64,000 nt of DNA from Fen-1231 sp035286465 (GTDB lineage Bacteria; Gemmatimonadota; Gemmatimonadetes; Gemmatimonadales; Gemmatimonadaceae), in NCBI GenBank assembly GCA_035286465.1, contig DATEDF010000124.1, forward strand, positions 10,993 through 74,992, in the 5' to 3' direction. The notes beneath the pieces are model-generated. The model saw only the letters and a program-made list of their open reading frames with translations, was not told the origin of the DNA and made no database searches. Below are positions 51,060 to 60,846 of the stretch, piece after piece. Position numbers and translations under genes: made by a program. Positions within the stretch are counted from its first letter, which is position 1, and each line of letters starts with the position of its first letter.

Positions 51060-51176
51060 ATGGGACGAGGTGACCGCCGTTCGCGGCGCGGGAAGATCTA
51101 TCGCGGCACGTACGGCAAGCGGCGGCCGCGGCCGAAGCGGAAGAAGAAAGGAGCGAGCGCCGCCAAGAAGAAGTGA
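51060..51176 (+). CDS. 30S ribosomal protein bTHX
   Basis: A 38-residue, strongly basic peptide, starting MGRGDRRSRRGKIYRGTYGK and ending in a Lys-rich tail (ASAAKKK). The core GDRRSRRGKIYRGTYGKRRP is the Thx signature of Thermus and related bacteria, where it sits in the head of the 30S subunit. ATG 51060 follows GAGGAG. A strong promoter lies 54 bases upstream. It converges on phoD, 22 bases apart. Confidence 0.9.
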   Translation: MGRGDRRSRRGKIYRGTYGKRRPRPKRKKKGASAAKKK

Positions 51177-51198
51177 ACGTCACGGCGGGCGCCGCCGC

Positions 51199-52749
51199 TC
51201 ACGCCCGCTCGATTCCCGCCCTGCCCCGCCGCACCACCCACGCGCTCGCCGTCTCCACCGGCGCACCCGGCCGCGAGACGAACGGCACCGTCCGGTAGTC
51301 CGCGCGCCACTCGTCGGGCGTCACCGCGCACGTCACGTAGCCCCGCCGCGCGTTCTGCCACTTGAGGTGCGGGTTCTCCGGCATCGTGCGCTCGTTCACG
51401 TTCTGCGAGCGGTCCGCGCCGTCGCCTCCGGACGAGATGCTCGTCCCCACGAACTCGGCGGCGACCGCCGGCGCGCCGGGCCGCGTGAACCCGGCACGCA
51501 GCTCGTTCACCCAGTTGGAGTGGATGTCGCCGCTGAGCACGACGGTCCGGTTGGGCGCGCGCTGCGCGATCGCGCCCAGGAGCCGGTCGCGCGCCACGGG
51601 GTAGCCGCCCCACGCGTCCATGTGGCTCCGCACCTGCTCGCCCGGCGTGTCGTCGAACGGGGCCATCATCACCTGTTGCGCGATCACCTGCCACCGCGCC
51701 CTGCTCGTGGCGAGGCCGTCCACCAGCCACTGCTCCTGCGCGTCGCCCAGCAGCGTGCGCGTGGGGTCGCCCCAGGTGCCGCAGGGCACCACGCGGGTGC
51801 CGTCGCCGCACGCCTGATCGCTCCGGTACTGGCGCGTGTCGAGCACCCAGAACCGCGCGAGCGCCCCCCAGTCGAGCGCGCGCGTGATGTTGAGATCGGC
51901 CCACGACCGCGCGCGCGGCACGCGCACCGGCTGGTGCTCCCACCACGCCTGGTACGCCGCGGCGCGGCGCGCGCGCATCTGCTCTTCCGACTCGAACTCG
52001 TTCTCGCCGACGAGCCCGGCGTAGTTGTTGTCCACCTCGTGGTCGTCCCACGTGAGGATCCACGGGCACTTCGCGTGCGCCGCGCGGAGGAGCGCGTCGG
52101 TCTTGTACTGCGCATACCGGATGCGGTAGTCGGCCAGCGCGATGCACTCCGGGTTGGCGTGGCGGCGGACGCGCCCGTCAATCGCCGCGTATTCATAGAT
52201 GTAGTCGCCGAGGTGCGCGACGAGGTCCAGCTCCTCCGCGGCGAGGTGCTGGAACGCGGTGTAGAGCCCCTGCTCCCAGTGCTGGCAGCTCACGAAGGCG
52301 AAGCGGAGCGGTTGCGTCGCGCCCTCGGCGGGCGCGGTGCGTGTGCGGGCCACCGCGCTCACCGCGCCTCCGGCCGTGAACCGGTAGAAGAACCAGCGGT
52401 CCGGCGGGAGCCCCTGCACGTCCGCGTGGATGCTGTGTCCCAGCTCCGGCGCCGCCGTGGCGCGGCCGCGCTGCACGACCTTCGCGAACCCCTCGTCCTC
52501 GGCGACCTCCCACGTGACGACCACGCGGTCGCCACTCATCCCGCCGTCGGGCTCGAGCGGCTTCGGCGCGAGCCGGGTCCAGAGCATCACGCCGGTGGGC
52601 GTGGGATCTCCGGAAGCGACGCCGAGCGTGAACGGGTCGTCGGCCAGGAGCGGGTGATGCCGCACGCGCCACTCGTTGGGGACGGCGGCACAGAGCGCGG
52701 CGTAGCGGGCGAGGTCGGCGACGTCGGCGACGAAATGGCGGCGATCCAT
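51199..52749 (-). CDS. phoD: PhoD-type alkaline phosphatase/phosphodiesterase
   Basis: 516 residues. A Tat-like start, MDRRHFVADVADLARYAA, is weak. An N-terminal beta domain (PFTLGVASGDPTPTGVMLWTRL) precedes the metallophosphatase core: FVSCQHWEQG, HLGDYIYEY, TWDDHEVDNNY and VVLSGDIHSNW. PhoD uses Fe/Ca and hydrolyses mono- and diesters. No Pho box is seen. Confidence 0.93.
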   Translation of the reverse strand: MDRRHFVADVADLARYAALCAAVPNEWRVRHHPLLADDPFTLGVASGDPTPTGVMLWTRLAPKPLEPDGGMSGDRVVVTWEVAEDEGFAKVVQRGRATAAPELGHSIHADVQGLPPDRWFFYRFTAGGAVSAVARTRTAPAEGATQPLRFAFVSCQHWEQGLYTAFQHLAAEELDLVAHLGDYIYEYAAIDGRVRRHANPECIALADYRIRYAQYKTDALLRAAHAKCPWILTWDDHEVDNNYAGLVGENEFESEEQMRARRAAAYQAWWEHQPVRVPRARSWADLNITRALDWGALARFWVLDTRQYRSDQACGDGTRVVPCGTWGDPTRTLLGDAQEQWLVDGLATSRARWQVIAQQVMMAPFDDTPGEQVRSHMDAWGGYPVARDRLLGAIAQRAPNRTVVLSGDIHSNWVNELRAGFTRPGAPAVAAEFVGTSISSGGDGADRSQNVNERTMPENPHLKWQNARRGYVTCAVTPDEWRADYRTVPFVSRPGAPVETASAWVVRRGRAGIERA

Positions 52750-52816
52750 GGGTAGGTGCGGACGAGGGTTGCTCTAACGTACACGCGCGGCGCCGCGTCG
52801 CACCGTCACGAGTCGG

Positions 52817-54628
52817 TCACATCGGGTCCCGTCGGAACGGCGCGCGCGCCCAGACCACCTTCCCGCCCAGAATGGTCAGCACGGCCTGCACGTCCTTGAT
52901 GCGCGCCGGCGTAATCCGGAAGAGATCCTCGGAGAGCACGGTGACGTCGGCCAGCATGCCCGGCGCGAGCTTCCCCTTGATCCGCTCCTCGCCCGCGGCC
53001 CAGGCGGTGTTCACGGTGTACGACCGGAGCGACGTCTCCACGTCGAGCCGTTCCTCCGGGAACCAGCCGCCCGCCGGCTTGCCGTCGAGCGTCTGCCGCG
53101 TGACGGCCGCGTAGATGATCTTCATCGGGTCGGCCGTGTACCAGCTCGCGTTCGTGCCGGGCCAGTCCGAGCCGAAGAGGAGCGGCACGCCCGCCTTCCG
53201 GAACGTGTTGAACGCGTACGCCCAGCGCGAGCGCGTGCCGATCCGCTCTTCCATCCACCGCATGTCGTCTATCGCGTGGTACGGCTGCACCTCCGCGATC
53301 ACGCCGAGCCGCGCGTAGCGGCGCGCGACGGTCGAGTCGCGGATCACCTGCGAGTGAATGATCCGCCAGCGCCGCTCCGTCGGGCCGTTGACGGTCATCA
53401 CCTTCTCGAAGAGCGTGAGCAGCGTGTCTATCGCCTCGTCGCCGATGGCGTGCACGTGGGCCCAGTAGCCGGAGGAGTCGAGGCCGAAGAGGAGGCGCTC
53501 CATGTTCCCCGGCGGCATCATCCCCGAGCCAGGGCCCGAGGTCGCCCCGGTGTTCGTCGAATCGCGCCACTCGCCGCGCCGCCCCGAATGCAGTTGCGGC
53601 TCGTAGAACCGTGCGGTCGAGTTGCCCTGGATGCCGTCCACGAAGCCCTTGAGTCCGCCGATCCTGAGCAGCTCGTCGCCGAACCCCATCGGCACGCCCG
53701 CCATCCGGAGATCGTCGTACTTGTCGAGCGTGGGGCGCGCGTAGACGCGCAGGGTGAGCTCGCCCCGTGCCTTGAGCGCGTGGTAGACCTGGAGCTGCTC
53801 CGGCGGGGTGATGTCGTGAATCCCGGTCACGCCCAGCTCGGCGAGGTGCGTGAGCGCCGTGCGACTCTCGCGGAGCCGCTGCTCAAACGACTTGGGGGGG
53901 ATCGCCGCGCGCACGCGGCGAAGCGCCTCGCCCGTCACGCGCCCGGTCGCCGCGCCGCCCTCGCACTCCAGCCCCTGCACGGGCGCGGCGCAGGAGAGCG
54001 CGGCGAGCACGAGCGCCCGGCCGTTGGCGAGGTACGCGCTCCGGTCGAAGCGGTTGATCAGGATGGGCGTGACCGGGGTGATGGAGTCGAGCATCGCGCG
54101 GTGCGGACTGAAGCGCGCGCGGGACGGTGCGGCACCGCCCGCCGCGCCGCGCCCCGCTGCGCCGCGCCCCGCCGCGCCCGCTGCGCCCGTCGCGCCCGGC
54201 GAGTTCGCCGACCATTCCTCGTATGCCCCCCAGTCGCCCCCCGTGATCCAGGCACCGACCGGAAGCCGGTCGCGCGCCTCGCGAAGGCGCTGCACGAGCG
54301 TCGCGGCGTCGCTCACGTCGAGCAGGTTCGCGCCGAGGAGGAGCGCGCCGGCACTCGCGAAGTGCGTGTGGTCGTCAATGAAGCCGGGCGTCGCGAAGCG
54401 CCCGCCCAGGTCAATCACGCGCGTGGCCGGCGTCCGGTGTCGCTCCATCTCGGCGCTCGTGCCCACGGTGATGATCCGGTCGTTGCGGACCGCGAGCGCT
54501 TCCGCCCACGGCCGCGCGGAATCACCGGTCCAGAGGCGGCCGTTCCGGAGAATGAGATCGGCGGGCTGCGCAGCGAGCGCGAGCGGAAGGCCGCACGCCG
54601 CGAAGGCGATCAGGACGCGTCGGATCAT
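52817..54628 (-). CDS. Secreted YtcJ-type amidohydrolase
   Basis: 603 residues from ATG 54628, signal peptide ending LALAAQ. Motifs: IDDHTHFASAG, GVTGIHDITPP, DGIQGNSTARFYEP, HVHAIGDEAIDTLL, IHSQVI and GSDWPG of the amidohydrolase-3/YtcJ group. Substrate unknown; many hydrolyse N-acyl or cyclic amides. A Gly/Ala-rich insert lies at about 140-160. The next gene is the PhoD gene 67 bases downstream. Confidence 0.88.
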   Translation of the reverse strand: MIRRVLIAFAACGLPLALAAQPADLILRNGRLWTGDSARPWAEALAVRNDRIITVGTSAEMERHRTPATRVIDLGGRFATPGFIDDHTHFASAGALLLGANLLDVSDAATLVQRLREARDRLPVGAWITGGDWGAYEEWSANSPGATGAAGAAGRGAAGRGAAGGAAPSRARFSPHRAMLDSITPVTPILINRFDRSAYLANGRALVLAALSCAAPVQGLECEGGAATGRVTGEALRRVRAAIPPKSFEQRLRESRTALTHLAELGVTGIHDITPPEQLQVYHALKARGELTLRVYARPTLDKYDDLRMAGVPMGFGDELLRIGGLKGFVDGIQGNSTARFYEPQLHSGRRGEWRDSTNTGATSGPGSGMMPPGNMERLLFGLDSSGYWAHVHAIGDEAIDTLLTLFEKVMTVNGPTERRWRIIHSQVIRDSTVARRYARLGVIAEVQPYHAIDDMRWMEERIGTRSRWAYAFNTFRKAGVPLLFGSDWPGTNASWYTADPMKIIYAAVTRQTLDGKPAGGWFPEERLDVETSLRSYTVNTAWAAGEERIKGKLAPGMLADVTVLSEDLFRITPARIKDVQAVLTILGGKVVWARAPFRRDPM

Positions 54629-54687
54629 CGGGCGCTCGCGTGGAGGAGAAACCGCCGGAGGGCACGCCATGCTGGACGGGGCCGCGC

Positions 54688-56505
54688 TTACGGCACCACC
54701 GTCCGCGGCGGACGCGCCGGCCGCGTGCCATTCATGCGCGGCCGTGGCCCGTTCGCCACTTCGACCGTGAGTTCCCGGACGTAGTCCGTGACCTTCGCAT
54801 AGTGCGGGTAGTCAATGAACTCCGGCTCGTCGGTGCGCTGGTGATAATCACCGTGCAGCCCGGTGAAGAAGAACGCGATCGGAATGCCCGCCAGTGCGTA
54901 GTTGTAGTGATCGCTCCGGCCGTAGATGTTGTTGTAGCCGGACCAGGCGATCGTCGAGTCGAACTTGTAGTCGAGCGCGAGCGGCGTCGCCCGCTTCTGG
55001 TTCACCGCGGTGACCATCTCGCCCAGGTCCCGGGAGTCGAACGACGAGCCCACGACTCCGAGGTAGTCGGGCCCGCCTCCCGGCAGGTCTTCGGCGCGGC
55101 CGCGGCCGATCATGTCCATGTTGATCTGCGCCACCACCGAGTCAATCGGCACGGTGGGATTGCGCACGAAGAACGCGGAGCCGACGAGCCCGCCCTCCTC
55201 GCCGGTGTGCCACACGAAGAGCGTGGAACGCTTCGGCTTCACCCGCATCGCCTGGATCGCCTCGGCGATCTCGAGCATCGCCATCGAGCCCGAGCCGTCG
55301 TCGTCGGCGCCGTTGTTGATCGAGTCGAGCCGCGGCCGCGGAACCAGCTTCCTGATGCTGTCCATGTTCACGCGGATCGTCGCGAGCTGTTCGGGCGTGA
55401 GCTGGATCATGTTGTTCGCGAGCAGCATCCGGTTCCGCGCGTTGTTGAACGCCTTGAGCGAGTCCCGGTCCACGGGCGTGTTGAACCCCACGTGATCGTT
55501 GTGCGAGCCGATCGCCACGTATTGGTGCTTGAGCACCGGATCGCTGCCCGGGATGATCCCGACGACGTTACGCGCGAACTCGCTCGGCAGCTCGACGTAG
55601 TCGAGCGACGCCGTCACGGTGCCGCCCCTCGTGCCGGCGGTGAGCCCGTCCACCGCGCGGCCGCCGAAGAGCCGTGAGGCCGCGGCCCGCGTCAGGCGAA
55701 TGACCGCCTGCGGCGCCAGCGCGTCCACCTGCGCCCGGGCGAGCGCGAGCGAGTCCACCGGCGCCGGCGCGGCGGCTCCGCGGCCGCCGGCGCCGCGGCC
55801 CCCACGCCCGCCGCCGCTCTGCGTCGCCACGGTCGGTGTGTTGAGCGCCACGCGCTGTGCCGGCGACAACGCATCGAGGTCCATCGTCGCGATGGCGACC
55901 GCCTCGGCGAAGCGCGCGGGACCCGCCGGGAACCCGCCCCGCCCGCGCCCGCCGCCGGCCGCGCCGCGACCCGCGGGCTGCGGTGGCGCGGGAAAGAGCA
56001 CCACGAACTTCCCGGCCGCCTGCGCGGCGGTGATCTGGGTCGTCGTGTCGCCCGCGGTGCCGCCGAGAATCACCTCGGCGTCGCTGATGGGCCGGGGCGC
56101 GCGCGTGCCCGGCACGGCCACCCACTCCTCGTTCCACGCGAGCGGACTGCCGCTGGCCGTCAGGCGTGAGTGGTTCGTGAACTGGCGCAGGTGATATGGC
56201 AGCACCTGGAACCAGGTACCGTTGTGGCCGGCGGGCTGCACGCCGAGCCGCTTCAGCTCGGCCGCGATGTACGCCGTACCTTTCATGTTCCCGACGCGCC
56301 CCACCTGGCGCCCCTGCATCGAGTCGTCCGCGAACTGGTAGAGCCGGATCTGCAGGTCGCGCGCGGTGATGGCAGCCGTGGTCGGGGCCGGCGTCATCTT
56401 CGGCGGGTTGCCGTGCTGATTGAGCCGGCCGGGCGCCTGCGCGAGCGCGGACGTGAGCAAAGCCGAGGAAACCGCTGCGATCGAGACGAACGACACGTGT
56501 CGCAT
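54688..56505 (-). CDS. Secreted M28-family metallopeptidase
   Basis: 605 residues, signal peptide ending SALAQA. PA-like insert (about 130-310, Gly/Ala-rich) then the M28 core: IGSHNDHVGFN, NGADDDGSGSMAMLEIAEA, HTGEEGGLVGS and DHYNYALAGIPIAFFFTGLHGDYHQRTDEP. These supply two zinc ions. It is an aminopeptidase-type enzyme. Start ATG 56505 behind GGAG. Confidence 0.92.
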   Translation of the reverse strand: MRHVSFVSIAAVSSALLTSALAQAPGRLNQHGNPPKMTPAPTTAAITARDLQIRLYQFADDSMQGRQVGRVGNMKGTAYIAAELKRLGVQPAGHNGTWFQVLPYHLRQFTNHSRLTASGSPLAWNEEWVAVPGTRAPRPISDAEVILGGTAGDTTTQITAAQAAGKFVVLFPAPPQPAGRGAAGGGRGRGGFPAGPARFAEAVAIATMDLDALSPAQRVALNTPTVATQSGGGRGGRGAGGRGAAAPAPVDSLALARAQVDALAPQAVIRLTRAAASRLFGGRAVDGLTAGTRGGTVTASLDYVELPSEFARNVVGIIPGSDPVLKHQYVAIGSHNDHVGFNTPVDRDSLKAFNNARNRMLLANNMIQLTPEQLATIRVNMDSIRKLVPRPRLDSINNGADDDGSGSMAMLEIAEAIQAMRVKPKRSTLFVWHTGEEGGLVGSAFFVRNPTVPIDSVVAQINMDMIGRGRAEDLPGGGPDYLGVVGSSFDSRDLGEMVTAVNQKRATPLALDYKFDSTIAWSGYNNIYGRSDHYNYALAGIPIAFFFTGLHGDYHQRTDEPEFIDYPHYAKVTDYVRELTVEVANGPRPRMNGTRPARPPRTVVP

Positions 56506-56592
56506 CCGAACTCCGTGATGAGGGGTCCGGGAATAGTCTGGCGCGTGGGACGGGGGGCGCGCCAGTGCCGGGGCGTCCGCGCACCAAACGCC

Positions 56593-56624
56593 GGGCGGCC
56601 GCGCGGTTGCCCGCGCGGCCGCCC
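56593..56624. terminator. Perfect 14-bp hairpin after the S9 peptidase
   Basis: GGGCGGCCGCGCGG pairs perfectly with CCGCGCGGCCGCCC around a TTGC loop, 30 bases after the S9 peptidase stop. It is the strongest terminator-like stem in the window; no U-run follows. Confidence 0.7.
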
Positions 56625-56654
56625 GTGAGCCGTCTCAGGTGGGGAGCGAGCCGG

Positions 56655-58691
56655 CTACTCCTGCGTCACCGCCTTCATCGCGCCCCGCGCGTGCTTCTTG
56701 AACCAGTCGCGGAGATAGAGCTGCGTGCGGATGTAGTTCGACGGCTTGGAGCCCGTGCCGTGCCACTCCTCGTTGAAGCGCACCATCGCGGTGGGAACTT
56801 TCCGGATCTTGAGCGCCTCGTAGAACTCCTCCGTCTGGCTGATCGGCGTGCGCAGGTCGTTCACGCCCGTCATCAGCATCGTCGGCGTCGTCACGTTGCC
56901 CACGTACATCAGCGGCGACCGGCGCAGGTGCTCGGTCGGATCCTCCCACGGGAACTTCTCGAAGTTCCGGTACCAGCCGGGACCGTCGGTCGTGCCGACG
57001 AAGCTGATCCAGTTGATCACGGGGCAGTTCGACGACGCCGCCGCGAAGCGGTTGGTGTGGCCGACGATCCACGCCGTGAGCACGCCGCCGCCACTGCAAC
57101 CGTAGACGAAGAGGTTCTCGGTGTCTATGTAGCCCTTGGCGATCACTTCGTCCACGCCCTTCATCAGGTCGTCGAAGTCCTTGCTCGGATACGCGTTCTT
57201 GATCGCGTTGCCGAACTTGCTCCCGTACCCGGTGCTGCCCCGCGGGTTCGTGTAGAGCACCACGTACCCGTTCGCCGCGTGCTCCTGGTAGGTAAAGTTG
57301 AACCCGACGTTGTACATGCCGTGCGGCCCGCCGTGGATCTCCAGGATGAGCGGGTATTTCTTGTTGGGATCGAAGTCCGGCGGCTTCACGATCCAGCCCT
57401 GGATGCGGAAGTTGTCGAGCGACGTGTACCAGATCTCTTCGACCTCGCCCAGCTTCTTGCCGTGCAGGACGTCGCCGTTCACATCCGTGAGCTCCCTGAT
57501 TTCCGTGGGGCGCCGGAGGTTGAACGTGACGACGTCGGGCGGGTCGTTCGGGGCCGACCGCGTGCCCACGGCCGTGCCGTTGGCGTGGATGTCGGACACG
57601 TTCAACATGTGCTTGCCGTCCGTCACCTTGCGCGCCTGCCCGCCGAGCGTCACGAAATGCAGGTTCTGCGACCCCTCTTGCGACACGCTGAAGTAGATGC
57701 CGCTGCCGTCCTTCGCCCACGTGAGATTCTGCGGCGAGCGGTCCAGGTCGAGCAGAAGCTTCGAGCCCGACCCGTCGCTGTTCATCAGGTAGAGCTTGGA
57801 GTCGGTCCAGGTGTCGGTGGTCCAGTCGTAGCCGGTGTAGGCGATCTGCTTGCCGTCGGGTGAGATCGAGGGACTGCCGTCGGGCCCCTTGCGGGTGGTG
57901 AGCTGGCGGACCGCGCCGGTGTTGACGTCCACGGCGTAGACCTCGGACTCACGCCACTCATACTCGAAGTCGGGCACGCGCGGGCCCGCGCCGTAGACGA
58001 GCGACCGGCCGTCGGGCGTCCACTGCGCCGCCGCGGCGCTCCACTCCCCGCTGGTGATCTGTCGCGGCGTGCCGCCGTCGGCGGGCACGACGAAGAGGTG
58101 CTGCACCGCGTCGGCGGTGAAGCCCTGGCCGTCCTGGCGGTAGTCGAGCTTCTCCACGACGCGCGGGGCCGGCGTCCACGTCGCGCCGCGCGGCCGGAAG
58201 GCCGTCGCCTGTCCTTCCGCGCGCCAGCCCGGCGCGGTGCTCGGCACCTGCATCGTGAACGCGATCTGCTTGCCGTCGGGCGACCAGCGGAGGCCGCCGG
58301 GCGAGGCCGTCACGCGCGTGACCTGCGTGACCGCGCCTTCGGCGTCCATGTAGCGCACGAAGATCTGCGGCGTGTTGTTCGGCTCGCCCTGCGCGGTGTA
58401 CGCGATGCGCGTGCCGTCCGGCGACCAGATGGGCGCGCCGCCGTCGAGGAGCTTGCGCGGCTTGGAGCCGTCGGCGTTCATGATGTAGATCGAGGACTGC
58501 CGCCGGTCGTTCAGCTTGTCAATCCAGTTGCGGGAGTAGATGATCTGGCTCCCGTCGGGCGAGAGCTGCGGATTCCCGACGCCCTCCCACTCGAGGTAGT
58601 CCGCGAGCGTGAGCCGGTTAGATGGCTGGGCGGCGAGGGCCGGCGCGAACGCCAGCACCGCGACGAGGGCGAAGAGCGGGGAACGTCTCAT
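56655..58691 (-). CDS. Secreted S9 prolyl oligopeptidase-family peptidase
   Basis: 678 residues, signal peptide ending ALAAQP. A seven-bladed propeller with WSPDG/ISPDG motifs precedes the hydrolase: nucleophile in YGCSGGGVL, Asp in GVNDLRTPIS and His in EEWHGTG. DPP-IV/acylaminoacyl-peptidase type. Start ATG 58691 behind GGAGG. Confidence 0.93.
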   Translation of the reverse strand: MRRSPLFALVAVLAFAPALAAQPSNRLTLADYLEWEGVGNPQLSPDGSQIIYSRNWIDKLNDRRQSSIYIMNADGSKPRKLLDGGAPIWSPDGTRIAYTAQGEPNNTPQIFVRYMDAEGAVTQVTRVTASPGGLRWSPDGKQIAFTMQVPSTAPGWRAEGQATAFRPRGATWTPAPRVVEKLDYRQDGQGFTADAVQHLFVVPADGGTPRQITSGEWSAAAAQWTPDGRSLVYGAGPRVPDFEYEWRESEVYAVDVNTGAVRQLTTRKGPDGSPSISPDGKQIAYTGYDWTTDTWTDSKLYLMNSDGSGSKLLLDLDRSPQNLTWAKDGSGIYFSVSQEGSQNLHFVTLGGQARKVTDGKHMLNVSDIHANGTAVGTRSAPNDPPDVVTFNLRRPTEIRELTDVNGDVLHGKKLGEVEEIWYTSLDNFRIQGWIVKPPDFDPNKKYPLILEIHGGPHGMYNVGFNFTYQEHAANGYVVLYTNPRGSTGYGSKFGNAIKNAYPSKDFDDLMKGVDEVIAKGYIDTENLFVYGCSGGGVLTAWIVGHTNRFAAASSNCPVINWISFVGTTDGPGWYRNFEKFPWEDPTEHLRRSPLMYVGNVTTPTMLMTGVNDLRTPISQTEEFYEALKIRKVPTAMVRFNEEWHGTGSKPSNYIRTQLYLRDWFKKHARGAMKAVTQE

Positions 58692-58736
58692 GGAGTACCT
58701 CCGGCAGGCAAAGAACAGAATGCAGATCAGATTCCG

Positions 58737-58765
58737 ATAATAGGGTTACGCCGTCCGGCACGCCA
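58737..58765 (-). promoter_or_regulatory. Probable promoter of the S9 peptidase gene
   Basis: On the minus strand TATTAT (58742-58737) lies 17 bases after TGGCGT (58765-58760). The -35 is weak. The transcript would begin about 40 bases before the start. Confidence 0.4.
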
Positions 58766-58815
58766 GCGCTCGGCGCAGCGGTCGGGAGCGCGCCGCGCAC
58801 CGCCGACCGGACGAG

Positions 58816-60741
58816 CTACACCGGCGTCGCCGCCGTCTCCCGCGGGAACTTGAGCCCGCGCTCCACTTCGTCCTGCGCCGCGAGCAGCCGCTCGACGCCG
58901 GCCGAGACCTCGACGGCGAGGCCGATGTGCGTCGTGAGGCCCTCGACGGTGCCCGAGCCGGCGTGGAGGCGCAGGAGATTCAGGCGAATCGTCTCCAGCG
59001 CGCCCACGGCGTCACCGAGTTTGTCATGGATGAGGTCGCGGTCGGCGCGCACCGCGGCGTACTCACCGGTAGTCGCGGCATCACCGGCATCCGCGAGCGC
59101 TTCGTGCAGCTCGTCGTGGCGCTTGCGCAGGATCTGCGCGTCGTCACGCAGCCGGTGGATGATCCCGGGCAGATCGCCGAGCGCCTGCCGTGTCTCCTTC
59201 GGCAGGGAGTCGTAGAGGTTCTCGGCGGCCATTCCGAGCGAGAGCTCCGTGGCGCGGTGCGTCATCGCGGTTCCGAGCACGCGGTGGCCGAGGAGTCTTT
59301 TCGCGACGGAGAACGCGAGTTTGCCGATGCGCCCCATCCAGAGCTTCGCCCACATCTCGGTCGAGACATCACGGCGGCGCTCGAGGAGCGCGAGAGCGGC
59401 CGTCGTCGCCGGGATCGCTGTCAGCAACGCGATCAGGGCCGCGTACGAGGTGAGGTTGTTCACGAATCTGAACGCCGCCGGCGCGAGAGGATTGGCAAAG
59501 GTGAGCCAGACTACGACCGGGAGCGAAACTCCGAGCACCGGCCACGCGATTCGAGCGGTGCTCGCGAGCACCTTCTCGAGCCGCGTAGGTCCGCGTCCGT
59601 GTTCGATCGCCAGCTCCTCACGGGACTGCTCGATCTCCGCCTTGAACGAGGGGCCCAAGTCCTCGCGCGCGAAGCCGAGCAGCATCATGCGCCGCGCCGC
59701 ACCGACGAAGTACGCGAACGGTCCCGCCGTCATGCCAAGCGCGAAGAGCCCGAATCCCGCTGCGTTTCCGTAGAAGGTCGCGAGCCCGACCGACACGCCA
59801 AGGAGCACCGGCGGATAGGCGAGCGATCCCCCGCCGTCCAGCCGCCCGTTCCGCTTCACGAACGCCCTGATCGCCGCCGGCAATTCCCGCCGCTGTTCCA
59901 GCGCCACGCCGAGCTGTTCGGCCAGCGCCTCCGCGCTCGCGGGCCGGTGTTCGGGCTCCTTGGCGAGGCACCGGTCCACGAGCGCCGCCAGTTTGCGCGG
60001 CACCGCGAGCCCGAGCGACGCGAGGGCAGGCGGCACCTCCGTCACGTGTTTCGCGAGCACCTCCGTCGCATTCTTCCCCTCGAACGGCAGTCGCCCCGAG
60101 AACGCGTAGAACGCCGTCGCGCCCAGTCCGTAGAGGTCGCTGCGCGGGTCAATCTCCGTCCCGAGCGCCTGCTCGGGGCTCATGAACTCCGGCGTCCCGG
60201 TCACGCCCTCGCCGAGCGAGTCGCCCGCGGCCGCCGCAATGCCGAAGTCGGCGACGAGCGCGCGCCCCGTCGCCGCTTCGAGGAGGATGTTGTCCGGCTT
60301 CACGTCGCGGTGCACGAGCCCCTGCGCGTGCGCGTACGCGAGCGCGAACGCCGCCTCGCGGAGCACGCGCGCGCCCTCGGCGGCGGGGAGCGGCCCGCGC
60401 GTCCGCACACGATGCGCGAGCGTCTCGCCGTCTATGTACGCCATCACGAAGAACACGAACCCGCCCACGTCGTCCACGGCGTGAATCGGGATGATGTTGG
60501 GGTGTGACAACTTCGCGGCGAGCCGCGCCTCTCGCAGGAAGCGCGCGCGCAGCGCGGGGTCGCCCGAGCGCTCCGGCGGCAGGAGCTTGATGGCCACCGG
60601 GCGGTCGAGGTGGACCTCGCGCGCGAGGTACACGATCCCCATGCCGCCGCGGCCCAGCTCCCGTTCAATCGAATAGCGGCCCGCCAGCGCGAGCTGGAAG
60701 GAGAGGAAGAGCGGATCCGCGGAAGGGCCGAGCTGGGGCAT
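58816..60741 (-). CDS. Membrane Ser/Thr protein kinase
   Basis: 641 residues from ATG 60741. Complete Hanks kinase: Gly loop GRGGMG (30-35), K52, HRDVKPDN with D146, DFG (165-167), APE equivalent SPEQ. After residue 300 come two pairs of hydrophobic helices (about 305-345 and 415-460) and a coiled-coil-like C-terminus (about 515-600). No PASTA or TPR domain is seen. Stop 58816; the divergent metalloprotease starts 105 bases away. Confidence 0.92.
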   Translation of the reverse strand: MPQLGPSADPLFLSFQLALAGRYSIERELGRGGMGIVYLAREVHLDRPVAIKLLPPERSGDPALRARFLREARLAAKLSHPNIIPIHAVDDVGGFVFFVMAYIDGETLAHRVRTRGPLPAAEGARVLREAAFALAYAHAQGLVHRDVKPDNILLEAATGRALVADFGIAAAAGDSLGEGVTGTPEFMSPEQALGTEIDPRSDLYGLGATAFYAFSGRLPFEGKNATEVLAKHVTEVPPALASLGLAVPRKLAALVDRCLAKEPEHRPASAEALAEQLGVALEQRRELPAAIRAFVKRNGRLDGGGSLAYPPVLLGVSVGLATFYGNAAGFGLFALGMTAGPFAYFVGAARRMMLLGFAREDLGPSFKAEIEQSREELAIEHGRGPTRLEKVLASTARIAWPVLGVSLPVVVWLTFANPLAPAAFRFVNNLTSYAALIALLTAIPATTAALALLERRRDVSTEMWAKLWMGRIGKLAFSVAKRLLGHRVLGTAMTHRATELSLGMAAENLYDSLPKETRQALGDLPGIIHRLRDDAQILRKRHDELHEALADAGDAATTGEYAAVRADRDLIHDKLGDAVGALETIRLNLLRLHAGSGTVEGLTTHIGLAVEVSAGVERLLAAQDEVERGLKFPRETAATPV

Positions 60742-60846
60742 CCCCCAACTTACGCACGACCACGACACACCGCGATCCGCATCTTGCGCGGGAGGCCGGC
60801 GCGCGGCAACGTCCGCTCCTCCTCTCCCGAGAGACGTCGTGAAGCC

